Positions 7,642-16,632 are shown, counted from the first letter of the stretch. The stretch: 27,171 nucleotides of DNA from Rhodospirillaceae bacterium (GCA_028819955.1 JAPPKP010000045.1:1-27171); one strand, 5' to 3'. A program made the numbers and translations. The notes: generated from the letters alone by a model not told the origin.

Positions 7642-8650
7642 CGGGTGCGTCGTCGAGCCAGGGCGGCACCGGCAGGTCGCGCTCGCGCAGGAACGCGGCG
7701 TTGAAGAGCTTGCTGAAATAGCGGGTGCCGTAGTCGCAAAGCACGGTAACGATGGTGTGGCCGGGCCCCATCTCCCTGGCCAGCCGGATCGCGCCGGCCA
7801 CGTTGATCCCGGTCGAGCCGCCCATGATGTGGCCTTCGTTCTGCGCCAGATCGAAGATCACGGGCAGCGCCTCGGCATCCGGGATCTGGAACGGCACGTC
7901 GATCGGCGCGTCTTCGAGGTTGGCGGTGATCCTGCCCTGGCCGATCCCTTCGGTGATCGAGCTGCCCTCCGCCTTGAGCTCGCCGTGGGCGTAGTGGTTG
8001 TAGAGCGCAGCCCCCATCGGGTCCGCGAGACCGATCGTTACCGAGGACTTGCGCTCCTTGAGGGCCATGCCGACCCCGGCAAGCGTGCCGCCGGTGCCGA
8101 CGGCGCAGATGAAGCCGTCGACCTCACCCCCGGTCTGCTCCCAGATCTCGGGTCCCGTCGTCTCGACATGGGCCTGGCGATTGGCCACGTTGTCGAACTG
8201 ATTGGCCCAGACCGCGCCGTTCGGCTCCTTGACGGCGAGCTCGTCGGCAAGCCGGCCCGAATACTTCACGTAGTTGTTGGGGTCGCGGTAGGGGACCGCC
8301 GGTACCTGGATCAGCTCCGCGCCGCAGAGCCGCAGCATGTCCTTCTTTTCCTGGCTTTGCGTCTCGGGAATCACGATCACCGAGCGGTAGCCGAGGGCGT
8401 TGCCGACGAGTGCAAGCCCGATACCGGTGTTGCCGGCGGTGCCTTCGACGATGGTGCCGCCGGGCTTCAGCACGCCCCGCCGCTCGGCATCGCGCACGAT
8501 GAAGAGCGCAGCCCGGTCCTTGACCGAGCCGCCGGGGTTCAGGAACTCGCACTTGCCGAGGATCTCGCAGCCGGTCGCCTCGGAGGGGCCGTTCAGGCGG
8601 ATCAGCGGCGTGTTTCCGATCAGCTCGACGAAACCCGGTACGGCTGTCAT
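7628..8650 (-). CDS. cysK: Cysteine synthase A (O-acetylserine sulfhydrylase)
   Basis: PLP enzyme that makes cysteine from O-acetylserine and sulfide in the cytoplasm. The 340-residue protein begins MTAVPGFVELIGNTPLIRL; PLP-forming Lys44 is in NPGGSVKDRAA, the GTAGNTG substrate loop is near residue 73, and the GTGGT phosphate-binding loop and GGSTG follow. The C-terminus carries an extra tail (FSKLFNAAFLRERDLPVPPWL) found in alphaproteobacterial members. I chose the ATG at 8650, where family similarity begins; the frame stays open to 8794 but those residues look non-coding. It is first in the cysK-alaX-sseA-L,D-transpeptidase operon, so its promoter should lie in the spacer ahead of it. Confidence 0.95.
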   Translation of the reverse strand: MTAVPGFVELIGNTPLIRLNGPSEATGCEILGKCEFLNPGGSVKDRAALFIVRDAERRGVLKPGGTIVEGTAGNTGIGLALVGNALGYRSVIVIPETQSQEKKDMLRLCGAELIQVPAVPYRDPNNYVKYSGRLADELAVKEPNGAVWANQFDNVANRQAHVETTGPEIWEQTGGEVDGFICAVGTGGTLAGVGMALKERKSSVTIGLADPMGAALYNHYAHGELKAEGSSITEGIGQGRITANLEDAPIDVPFQIPDAEALPVIFDLAQNEGHIMGGSTGINVAGAIRLAREMGPGHTIVTVLCDYGTRYFSKLFNAAFLRERDLPVPPWLDDAPDAAD

Positions 8651-8682
8651 GACGCTCCACGCCCCTGAGAAAGCGGCGCACA

Positions 8683-8767
8683 CTAGCCCGGATTTCTCAC
8701 CAATGTCACGGCCTGCGTCGCGCCTAGGCGTTCGATCCGCTAGCCCGCATTTCGCACCACCAGCACG
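8683..8767. repeat. Imperfect direct repeat pair, 28 bases, 57-base period
   Basis: Copies at 8683-8710 and 8740-8767 both start CTAGCCCG and share ATTT-CACCA and CACG blocks. They could be worn ends of a small mobile element or protein sites upstream of cysK. I do not recognise the family. Confidence 0.5.
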
Positions 8768-8844
8768 GTCATGCGTGCTGACGCGAATATTCATTGGGTT
8801 GTGTCCCCAGGCGTGGTGTAGGAGCTCTAGGTCCGTCTGCTAGC

Positions 8845-8853
8845 TGTGGATAA
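8845..8853 (-). other. Single perfect DnaA-box sequence
   Basis: TGTGGATAA is the reverse complement of the consensus TTATCCACA. It stands alone, with no cluster, no AT-rich unwinding region and no dnaA/dnaN nearby, so it is not evidence of an origin. A regulatory role near cysK is possible. Confidence 0.3.
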
Positions 8854-8899
8854 GCAGCCCGCCGCAGCGACCGCCGCGAGTCTGGCGGCGGCGGGCTGC
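8854..8899. other. Long perfect 12-bp hairpin
   Basis: GCAGCCCGCCGC (8854-8865) pairs fully with GCGGCGGGCTGC (8888-8899) around a 22-base loop that can itself pair in part. It may be a second terminator for the adhesin transcript or a REP-like palindrome. Confidence 0.5.
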
Positions 8900-8961
8900 T
8901 CGTCCCTGTCCTTCCCTTGCGCCATTCCGTCGTCCGCCCGGTCGCCCTCAGGCCGCGGATC

Positions 8962-8986
8962 GGGCCCGGGGTTTGTCCCCGGGCCC
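8962..8986 (-). terminator. Strong hairpin after the adhesin gene, probable terminator
   Basis: Perfect 10-bp stem GGGCCCGGGG (8962-8971) / CCCCGGGCCC (8977-8986) with loop TTTGT, 57 bases beyond the adhesin stop codon. It lacks a U-tract on the minus strand, so termination may need a factor, or the element may be a dispersed palindromic repeat. Confidence 0.55.
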
Positions 8987-9043
8987 TTCCGACCGCCGGC
9001 ATCGTCCGGACGCCGCGTCTTCTCCGCTCCGTACGTCGCCGCC

Positions 9044-12000
9044 TCACCAGCGTGCCGTCATGCGGAACCCAGCCGTGTGCTCCGGCGCCGCGCCCGCATT
9101 GTCGTTCGCGGCCTCCCGGCGGGTCGCCTCGGCGGAGAACTCGAGCGACCCGGCATCACCGCGCATGTCGCGGTTGAACCGCCAGCCCAGGCTGTATTCC
9201 CGGTGGCCGTTCGACATGCCGAAGCCGAGCTCCGGGGTCGAGGTGAAGCGGTCGCCAAGCGCCCCGAAGCCGAAGCCGAAGCGCAGCTCGAGACGGCGGC
9301 TCTCCAGTGGGTCGCCGTCGTCGCCCACTGCGAGTCCCGCCAGGGTGCGCCGTCCGAGCAGCGCGTCCGCACCGCCCGAGGACGCCCCGCCCAGCGTCTG
9401 GGTCACGGCGAGGCTCGGGCCGCGCCCCCGGTCGGCATGCGGCTGCCAGGCGAGCGAGCCCGACACGCCCTGCTCCCGGAACCCTGACGACTCGTGGGTC
9501 AGGATGCCCCGTCCGGAGAGCCGCAGCTTCAGGCCGTTCTCCGGATGCGACCAGGCAAGCCCGGCCCCGGCGTCGAGCCCGAAGCCGGTCTCGGCGTCGC
9601 CGCCGTCATGCCGCACCCCGAGCTCGAGCGTCGGCTCCAGCGTGCCGCCCGCAACCTCGAGGCCGCGCCAAGTCCCGTCCAGGCCGAGCCGGAGCCGGGT
9701 CGCATCGCCGCTCGCCGCGGCGAGGTTGCCGGCGTCCGAGCGCAGCGCCTCGGAACGCGTGCGCACCGCCAGTGCGTCGGTCTCGACCGACACCTCCGGA
9801 CCGCCCTCGGCCGGCGCCTCCGCGAGCACGCCGCGCAGCCCCGCAGCCGCCATCGTCAGGTGCATGTCGGTCTCGACCGGTGTCTGACCCTCCGGCGTCA
9901 GCGTCAGCGTGCCCGCGCCGTAGCCGGCCACGCCCCACACCGTCACCCGGTCGTTCACCTGGTAACGCCCGTAGGGATAGAGCCCGGTCACCGTGCTCTC
10001 GACCGTCCCTGCGGAGGCGCCCCGGTAGCTGCCCTCTCCCAGGGCGTGGGACAGCATCAGCCCCGCGTTCCAGCCACCTGCCCCGGTTCCCGACGCAGGG
10101 CCACCGGTCCAGTCGGCGCCGACGATTGCGCCGGTCACCTCGCCCGAGAGGGAGAGGTCGCCCTCGCGCCCGTCGAAGCCGCTCCGGGCGCCCCGTCCCC
10201 AGAGGGAGATCACGCCGCTGCCTGCGCCATCTCCCTCGGCGGTGAGCTGGAAGGACGAGCCGTTCAACAGCTCGCGGGGCTCCAACGGCCGGTAGCCAAT
10301 GTGGGGGTCCGACCGCTCCGCCCCTGCCCCGGACCCCGATGCGGAGTCCTCACCGCCCGGCGCAGCCTCCGAGCGTATGCTGACCCGCTCGCCGGCGAGC
10401 GTCACCTGCACCCCGGCCGCCGGCGGCCCCTGCAGCCGGTCCTGCACTGCGTCCACGACCTGGTCCGCAACCGTGCGCCCGAAGCGCGCCAGCCAGGCCT
10501 GCGGCATGAGGTCGCTGTTGCGGATCGTACCGGTCGCCGTGGCGTCGGCCAGATACGCGCCGCTCACGTTCGAAAGCGTGACGGTCAGGGTCTCCGAGCC
10601 CTCGTCGATGGTATCGTCCAGCACCGGGACGATGACCGTTTTCGCCGTCTCGCCCGCCGCGAAGGTGAGCCTGCCGCTCGTCGCGGCGTAGTCCAAGCCC
10701 GCCGTCGCACTGCCGTCGGCGGTCGCGTAGTCCACCGTCACCGCTGCGGAGGACGTCCGGGAGAGCGTCACCGCGAACGCCAGCGCCGCGCCCGGACCCT
10801 CCTGGACCTCGGCGTCCGCCACCGACAGCCCCGCAGGACCCCGGATCGTCGCCGAGGGCGTGTTCGACAGCGCCTCGCCGTCCGGCGTGCAGATCGCACC
10901 TGCGGCGCTGCAACCGCCTGTCGTCGCCGGCAGGCTGAGCGTCACGTCGCCGTGGCCGGAAGGCCTGATCCAGAAGATCCACTGGTCGAAGGCGCCGGGG
11001 TCCACCCGGCGTCTGCCGCTGACCGTGCCGCCGCTCACCTGGAGAGCGTCCTGGATCGCCTGGTTCTTGTCGAACGGCTCGCTGCCGTCGAACACCGGCT
11101 CGCTGAACACGAGGCGGAACCCGAACACGTTCGATCCGCCATGCTGCTCCGGCACGTCCTCGAACGACGCCATCAGCGCAGACGCATCCACGATCCGGCC
11201 CGTCGCCTGCGCCTTCGCGATCTCCGCCTCCGATGGGGCGGAGAGTGTAAAGGTCAGGGTCTCGTCACCCTCGTCGATGCGGTCTTCATGCACCGCCACC
11301 TCGGCCACCGCCCGGGTCTGGCCCGGCGCAAAGGTCAGCCGGCCGGCGGCCCGCGCATAGTCCGTTCCGGCGATGGCGCTCTCGTCCGACGTCGCGTAGG
11401 CGACCGTCACCGTCTCCAGCGACGCAGGAACGAGCGTCACGGCGAAGGCGAGACGTCCGCCCTCGGGCGCCGACGCATCCGCCACCGAAAACGCAGGCAC
11501 AGGCCCGGACAACGTCCCGTCAAGACGGGCCCCGGGATGGCGCAGATCCGCAGCGAGCCCCCCTCGGTGCATGGCGCCGCCTTCGAGCGCCAGCGTGTTG
11601 GCGAGTACCACCACGCTCGATGCCGGCCCGGCCGTCTCCGGTATGACGTAACCGAACACAAGCTCCCGCGACTCCGAGCCGCCCGCATAGACCGCGCGGA
11701 CTTCCGTCGCCGCGCCGGCCATGATGCCGAGCGACGGCCTTCCGCCCTGCGTGTCGACCGTCACACGCTCGTTGAAGGTCACGTGAACGCGCACCTCGTC
11801 CCCTGGACTCCAGAGCCCGTCGGCCTCGGCTTCCACAGTGACTGCGGTGACGACCGGCGTCACGTCGAAATGCTCCGGCGCATGACGCCCTTCGGCGTCG
11901 TGAACCGTCGCACCATTGAGCGACAGTCCGTTCGGGAACACGCCCGCGACCCTCGCACCGGCTTCGTTCGCCGTGACCGGATAGGCGAAGTGGAGCGTCG

Positions 12001-15000
12001 AAGTCCCCCCGCCGCCGACCCACGGCGCCTCGCGCCGCACGCCGTCGAGAACGATTGCGAGCGACGGCCGTCCGTTCGAGTCGTCCACCCACACGGGACG
12101 GTTGAAGCTGAGTTCGGCTTCCACCGTCTCGCCCTCGTCCCAGATCCCGTTACTGCCGGGGTCGTTTACCACGCGCGCACCGGTGGCTTTGAACAGTTCG
12201 AGTGTCGTGGTGTCCGCACACACAGGCTCGGACCAGGGTCCGATCTCCGCGTCGGCGAGCAACGCCGCCACCCGGAAGTGCGCCGCCGCTGCCCTGCCCA
12301 CCGTCAGCACGAATTCGGTCGGATCCCCGGTGCCCGCCGGCAGAGCCTGCGCAGCCGCCCACGACGGCGACGCCTGCCCGCAGGGCTCGACCGTCCACGT
12401 AACGACCCAGCTCGTGATCTGGTCGGGCGCGATGTCCTGTGGCCAATCCCACGTCAGCCTGAGCTCAGTATCGCTCATTGGCTCCGCGTGCGGATTGCGG
12501 GGCTTGCCCGGAATCCCGTCCGGGCCGGGCGCGTCGTTGTCAGATACGTGTCGCCTCGCCACCGGCTCGCCCCGATCGTAGCCGGAGCTTGGCGCGATGA
12601 CGACGAACACGTTGCTGGCCGTCTCGTATGTGGCGTCGTCCACCGTCGCCACCTCGAGCACCACCTCGCTTGTCCCCGCCGCGATGGTGACCTCCGACGG
12701 CGATGGCGCCTGGAGCATGGCCCCCGACTCGCTTACCACGACTTCGACTCGCAGGTCCGAGGCCGGAGGGGGGTCCGCGGTCACGATGAACGCAAGCACG
12801 TCGCCTTCCCTTGCCTGAGGCGATCCGGACGGTTCTGCCACCGACACCGTCACCGCCGATGACGGCGCAGTGCTTCCGGCTCCCGGCACAGACCAGTTTT
12901 CCGCATGCACATGGTCCGGGTTGCGGGGATTGCGCGCGTTGCGCGCGAGCACCCGCACTTCGTAGGACGTGCCCGTCTCAAGCCCCTCAAGCACAGCCCG
13001 CGTAACGGTGACGCCAACGGGCCCGTCCAGCCAATCGGCCTCGCCCGCCTTGCGGTACTGCACGTCGTAGCTCTCGATAGAGCGGGGGTTGCCCTGGTCC
13101 AACGGCGGACTCCAGGTCGCTTCGAGCACTGTCGGAGAGAGCGCGCTCACCGTCGGCGCCGCCGGCGCCGCCGGCGCCCGGCCTCCGTCGTTGTCGAGAA
13201 CGCGTATCGTCGCCGACGACAGCTCTCCGACCCCGTAGCCGTCTCCCGGCAGGAGGCTGAGCGTAACCGAGCCGTCGGGCTCGATGGCGCTGTCGTCGAG
13301 CGTCGCAACCACGCGCGGCAGGCTACTCGCTTGCCAGCGCGGCCCTAACTGTATCGTTTCTCTTGAGATGGGATTCAACATCATCTCCCCCGTATACGTG
13401 TAGCGGACGTCCAGTTCGATCCAGTGAGTGAGCGGGCTGGAGAGCAAAATATCGAACCGGGCATACTCACCCTCGACGATCGTATCCACGTCGTCGTGCG
13501 GCACGATCGTGAGAGTGAGCGACACCGGGGTCGCGGTCAGCGGGTTCGAAGGCGCACCCGGCCCGGACTGGTTCACCGCCCGCACTCGGAAGCGGTACTC
13601 CACCTCGTTCTCGAGCCCGGTCACCGTGTGTTCGAGCGCGGCGCCGGCCGGCTCCCAGTCGTGAACCACGCTGCCGTCATCCACCCGCTCGACGTGGACC
13701 TCGTAGCCTGTGATCGAAGTGCCGCCCCTGGCCGGCTCCGTCCACACGAGCCGCACCTGCTCGAATCCGGGCCACGCCACGGTGAGCACCGGCGCCTGTA
13801 GCGCCGTGTCGTCGTCTTCGACCGCCACCGCAACATCGGCCGCCGCCACCGCGTCGTAGCCGCCGCCCGATACCGCATGCGACACCGTTGCCGCGTCGTC
13901 CGCCGCGTCGCCGTCCTGGGCCGCCGACACCGTCACAGTCTGCGCCTGGCTCCAGGTCGAGGCGGTGAAGGTCAGCGCGGCGGGCCGGACCGTGACGTCC
14001 GGGTCACCGGCCGCCGCAGGGGTCACCGTCACCGGTCCCGTCGGCTGCGAGAGGAGCGCAACCGTGTAGGTCCGGCTGTCCCCCTCCGGCACCGTCAGCG
14101 CCGTCTCCGACACCTCCACGCCGGCCGTGTCGTCGTCCGTGATCGTCACGGTCGCGGCCGTCACCGTCAGGCCCTGAACCGTGCCGTTGACCGAGATCGT
14201 CTCGGCGTCCTCGTCGATGGCGTCGTTCACCGGCGCCAGGCTGAAGCTCGCCGTCCCCTCGGTCTCGCCCGCCGGGATCGTCAGCGTGAAGCCCGGAACC
14301 GCCGTGAAGTCGCCGGCCGAGGCCGTCCCCGCCGACACAGACACCGACACATCGGTATCCGATGTCCGCGGCGCGGCGTCCAGGGTGCCCGTCACCGCGA
14401 CGGCGGTTGCGCCGGCATCCTCATCGACCGCTTCCGGCAGCACCGACAGCGCCACGACGGTGGACGCCGTGTCGTCGTCCTCGACCGCCACCGCAACATC
14501 GGCCGCCGCCACCGCGTCGTAGCCGCCGCCCGATACCGCATGCGACACCGTTGCCGCGTCGTCCGCCGCGTCGCCGTCCTGGGCCGCCGACACCGTCACA
14601 GTCTGCGCCTGGCTCCAGGTCGAGGCGGTGAAGGTCAGCGCGGCGGGCCGGACCGTGACGTCCGGGTCGCCGGCCGCCGAAGGGGTCACCGTCACCGGCC
14701 CCGCCGGCTGCGAGAGGAGCGCAACCGTGTAGCTCCGGCTGCCCCCTTCCGGCACCGTCAGCACCGTCTCCGATACCGCGACGCCGGGTTCGGTCCGGTT
14801 CAGGATCCGCACGGAAGCCTTGCGGGAATTTCCGCCGGGCGGGGTGATGCCGTCGATATGGTCGTAAGCTTCGTAGTGACCGCCGATGTTGCCGGACTGC
14901 GTCTCCTCGGATCCGGCAAGGATCTCGAACGTCACCTGGCCGTCGTCGCCCGTCACACCGTCGTTTACCGTCGGGATTTCGACGATGATCTCGGTCTCGG

Positions 15001-16519
15001 AGGCGCCGAATGTCTCCTGCCCGTTCTGCGGCGACGAAACGTATCCGCCGACCGCAGATATCGCGAAGTCGATGTCCGTCGAAGCTCCGAGCAGGCCGTC
15101 CGGGTTCAACAAGTCCGATGTCCAGATGCGGGTCAGCTTAAAGCGGGCGGGCTCGCCTTCGTTCACTTCTTCGTCGACGGCTTCGACGGTGATGGTCGGG
15201 TTCCGGTTGAGGACCTCGATGTCGACCGCCGTCACCGAACCGAAGGAAAATTTGGGACAGAACCGGACGTCGGCGGGAGATCCGTAACATGTTCCATCTA
15301 AAGGAACGATCTGCCCTGGATATTCGTTCATGTCGCGAACTTGCGGCAGGATATCGATCTTGATGCGGCCGTTATTCGGGCCGACGTACCGTTGGCCCCC
15401 GCCGTTCAGGCTCACCAGAAAACCTTCATGCGGTTGATCCGAACAGGGAAACCGTGCTTTGAAGTCGCGGCCGAATCGCGTAAAGATGGGATGGTTCAGC
15501 TCTTCCCGGACGTGCAGCGGGATTCTGAGGAATTCCTCGTCAGGCGCGAGCGTGCCTCCCGTGCATACCACCTCATATTCGATATCTTCCCCTTCGACCA
15601 TCGATCCGACCCAGGTGTCGCCCTGGACCGTCATCGCCGGCGAGATCCACCGGAGCGAGACCTCCGGAATGTCGTCGTCTTCGACCAGGACCGTCGCACG
15701 GCCGGTGCCTCCGACGCCATACTCCAGCGCGTTCCTGATTCTTACCGAGATCTCGCCGTCGCCCTCGTTATCGCTGTCGGCTTCCGAGGCGAGCGGCCGT
15801 GTCACTTCGGTCACGCCTTCTGCAAACACGACGGTGGTGAACCCCGACAATCCGTTGTTGAGCGTCAGCAGGCGCGTGAAGGGGTCCATGACTTTCCAGT
15901 GGCCGGAAACGTTGATCCCCACGGACAGCCTTTCCGCCGTGCGCCCGACGCGGCTGAAGCGGAACACCGCGTCGGAGCCTTCGGTCACGGTGGCCTGCAC
16001 GGGGCTCACTGAAACCGTCGTGGGAATGTTCGGGATGGCCTGAATGGTTGCCGCGGGTCCGTGGCCGTGGTCGTTCACCGCGCGCACCTCGGAGGTGTAG
16101 AGCGTGCCGTTCGTCAGGCTCCGGAAGGCGCCGGAAGTCAAGGACCCGACCGAAATCCAGGGAATGTCCGAGGGTATCCAGACGCCTTCCGCGTTTCGGA
16201 TCTGGTAGTACCGGATGCTGGAGGCGCCGCTATCGGCCGGCGCGGACCAGCTCAGAACGATCCCCCCGTCTTCCGTCGTGGCTGTAAGCTGTTGGGGAGC
16301 GGACGGACCGTCTGCCGACGGCGACTGGGCCTGCGCCGGCAGCGCTCCCGCCAGCACGCCCAACAGGAACGCCAATAGCACCGCCAACGCGAGAAACAGG
16401 CGCGCGCCGCCGTTGTGGCTTAGCCGGACGGAACTGCCGGTCGAACGAGGTTTCGATGCCGTGTCGAAATTGGTCGACCCCAATTCGACAGCGAAGTTCC
16501 GATGGATAAATGCGTTCAT
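9044..16519 (-). CDS. Giant autotransporter adhesin with Calx-beta and fibronectin III modules
   Basis: A 2491-residue surface protein. Residues 1-65 are a long signal peptide with an extended N-region ending AQA/QS. Fibronectin III-like modules lie near 71-165, 906-1005, 1118-1225 and 1330-1440. Calx-beta or related strands ending in DDD/DND lie near 170-290, 430-800, 1005-1115, 1225-1330, 1680-1790 and 1890-2000. Two modules of the GIWDEGETVEAELSF type (near 1445-1670) recall SwmB-like repeats. The linker MPQAWLARFGRTVADQV (about 2004-2020) precedes an outer-membrane beta-barrel (about 2100-2491) with terminal aromatic Trp, so I infer type V secretion and a surface role in attachment. The DEGET, EGD and DDD motifs suggest calcium binding. 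The ATG at 16519 has AAGGAAGAGGAA ahead. It is a single-gene unit. Confidence 0.9.
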   Translation of the reverse strand: MNAFIHRNFAVELGSTNFDTASKPRSTGSSVRLSHNGGARLFLALAVLLAFLLGVLAGALPAQAQSPSADGPSAPQQLTATTEDGGIVLSWSAPADSGASSIRYYQIRNAEGVWIPSDIPWISVGSLTSGAFRSLTNGTLYTSEVRAVNDHGHGPAATIQAIPNIPTTVSVSPVQATVTEGSDAVFRFSRVGRTAERLSVGINVSGHWKVMDPFTRLLTLNNGLSGFTTVVFAEGVTEVTRPLASEADSDNEGDGEISVRIRNALEYGVGGTGRATVLVEDDDIPEVSLRWISPAMTVQGDTWVGSMVEGEDIEYEVVCTGGTLAPDEEFLRIPLHVREELNHPIFTRFGRDFKARFPCSDQPHEGFLVSLNGGGQRYVGPNNGRIKIDILPQVRDMNEYPGQIVPLDGTCYGSPADVRFCPKFSFGSVTAVDIEVLNRNPTITVEAVDEEVNEGEPARFKLTRIWTSDLLNPDGLLGASTDIDFAISAVGGYVSSPQNGQETFGASETEIIVEIPTVNDGVTGDDGQVTFEILAGSEETQSGNIGGHYEAYDHIDGITPPGGNSRKASVRILNRTEPGVAVSETVLTVPEGGSRSYTVALLSQPAGPVTVTPSAAGDPDVTVRPAALTFTASTWSQAQTVTVSAAQDGDAADDAATVSHAVSGGGYDAVAAADVAVAVEDDDTASTVVALSVLPEAVDEDAGATAVAVTGTLDAAPRTSDTDVSVSVSAGTASAGDFTAVPGFTLTIPAGETEGTASFSLAPVNDAIDEDAETISVNGTVQGLTVTAATVTITDDDTAGVEVSETALTVPEGDSRTYTVALLSQPTGPVTVTPAAAGDPDVTVRPAALTFTASTWSQAQTVTVSAAQDGDAADDAATVSHAVSGGGYDAVAAADVAVAVEDDDTALQAPVLTVAWPGFEQVRLVWTEPARGGTSITGYEVHVERVDDGSVVHDWEPAGAALEHTVTGLENEVEYRFRVRAVNQSGPGAPSNPLTATPVSLTLTIVPHDDVDTIVEGEYARFDILLSSPLTHWIELDVRYTYTGEMMLNPISRETIQLGPRWQASSLPRVVATLDDSAIEPDGSVTLSLLPGDGYGVGELSSATIRVLDNDGGRAPAAPAAPTVSALSPTVLEATWSPPLDQGNPRSIESYDVQYRKAGEADWLDGPVGVTVTRAVLEGLETGTSYEVRVLARNARNPRNPDHVHAENWSVPGAGSTAPSSAVTVSVAEPSGSPQAREGDVLAFIVTADPPPASDLRVEVVVSESGAMLQAPSPSEVTIAAGTSEVVLEVATVDDATYETASNVFVVIAPSSGYDRGEPVARRHVSDNDAPGPDGIPGKPRNPHAEPMSDTELRLTWDWPQDIAPDQITSWVVTWTVEPCGQASPSWAAAQALPAGTGDPTEFVLTVGRAAAAHFRVAALLADAEIGPWSEPVCADTTTLELFKATGARVVNDPGSNGIWDEGETVEAELSFNRPVWVDDSNGRPSLAIVLDGVRREAPWVGGGGTSTLHFAYPVTANEAGARVAGVFPNGLSLNGATVHDAEGRHAPEHFDVTPVVTAVTVEAEADGLWSPGDEVRVHVTFNERVTVDTQGGRPSLGIMAGAATEVRAVYAGGSESRELVFGYVIPETAGPASSVVVLANTLALEGGAMHRGGLAADLRHPGARLDGTLSGPVPAFSVADASAPEGGRLAFAVTLVPASLETVTVAYATSDESAIAGTDYARAAGRLTFAPGQTRAVAEVAVHEDRIDEGDETLTFTLSAPSEAEIAKAQATGRIVDASALMASFEDVPEQHGGSNVFGFRLVFSEPVFDGSEPFDKNQAIQDALQVSGGTVSGRRRVDPGAFDQWIFWIRPSGHGDVTLSLPATTGGCSAAGAICTPDGEALSNTPSATIRGPAGLSVADAEVQEGPGAALAFAVTLSRTSSAAVTVDYATADGSATAGLDYAATSGRLTFAAGETAKTVIVPVLDDTIDEGSETLTVTLSNVSGAYLADATATGTIRNSDLMPQAWLARFGRTVADQVVDAVQDRLQGPPAAGVQVTLAGERVSIRSEAAPGGEDSASGSGAGAERSDPHIGYRPLEPRELLNGSSFQLTAEGDGAGSGVISLWGRGARSGFDGREGDLSLSGEVTGAIVGADWTGGPASGTGAGGWNAGLMLSHALGEGSYRGASAGTVESTVTGLYPYGRYQVNDRVTVWGVAGYGAGTLTLTPEGQTPVETDMHLTMAAAGLRGVLAEAPAEGGPEVSVETDALAVRTRSEALRSDAGNLAAASGDATRLRLGLDGTWRGLEVAGGTLEPTLELGVRHDGGDAETGFGLDAGAGLAWSHPENGLKLRLSGRGILTHESSGFREQGVSGSLAWQPHADRGRGPSLAVTQTLGGASSGGADALLGRRTLAGLAVGDDGDPLESRRLELRFGFGFGALGDRFTSTPELGFGMSNGHREYSLGWRFNRDMRGDAGSLEFSAEATRREAANDNAGAAPEHTAGFRMTARW
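13803..14110. repeat. Adhesin module repeat, copy A
   Basis: Encodes adhesin residues about 804-906. It differs from copy B at about 9 of 308 positions, and 13818-14005 (188 bases) is identical to 14481-14668. Confidence 0.93.
14466..14773. repeat. Adhesin module repeat, copy B
   Basis: Encodes adhesin residues about 583-685, offset from copy A by exactly 663 bases (221 codons), so recombination between the copies would keep the frame. Confidence 0.93.
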
Positions 16520-16607
16520 TGCCCGATTCCTCTTCCTTGGCCAGCGGAACGAGACTGTTGGTCACGTTCTCCGATTACTGGCTGGAAGAATGCGAAGGGA
16601 ATCGGAT

Positions 16608-16632
16608 AAACGGCATATACAATTTGCCGTTT
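16608..16632. promoter_or_regulatory. Perfect palindrome upstream of the adhesin gene
   Basis: Arms AAACGGCA (16608-16615) and TGCCGTTT (16625-16632) are perfect, with an AT-only-but-one 9-base spacer. It lies 89 bases before the adhesin start. Read on the minus strand the spacer contains a -10-like TATATG start, so a bound regulator could block the adhesin promoter. No good -35 box is seen. Confidence 0.5.

Larger units (their letters stand above)
8651..9043. other. 393-base spacer between the adhesin gene end and cysK
   Basis: No convincing gene. It holds the presumed cysK promoter (no clear boxes seen), a 57-base-spaced imperfect direct repeat, a DnaA-box sequence and two strong hairpins, all listed separately. 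Confidence 0.7.

Noticed and set aside
8845..8853. Replication origin at the DnaA box
   Set aside because: Only one box, no AT-rich unwinding region and no replication genes nearby.
9494..12862. A 1122-codon open frame on the plus strand opposite the adhesin gene
   Set aside because: Arg/His/Pro-rich translation without domains; it mirrors the GC-rich codon pattern of the adhesin in the opposite frame. The adhesin strand has clear modules, signal peptide and barrel.
13803..14773. CRISPR array
   Set aside because: Two long in-frame coding repeats 663 bases apart with no regular short spacers; the same applies to the three contiguous 23-bp repeats, which have no spacers.
13877..15301. Another long plus-strand frame (474 codons) with internal repeats
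   Set aside because: The repeats are the antisense image of the adhesin module repeat; low-complexity Arg-rich product.
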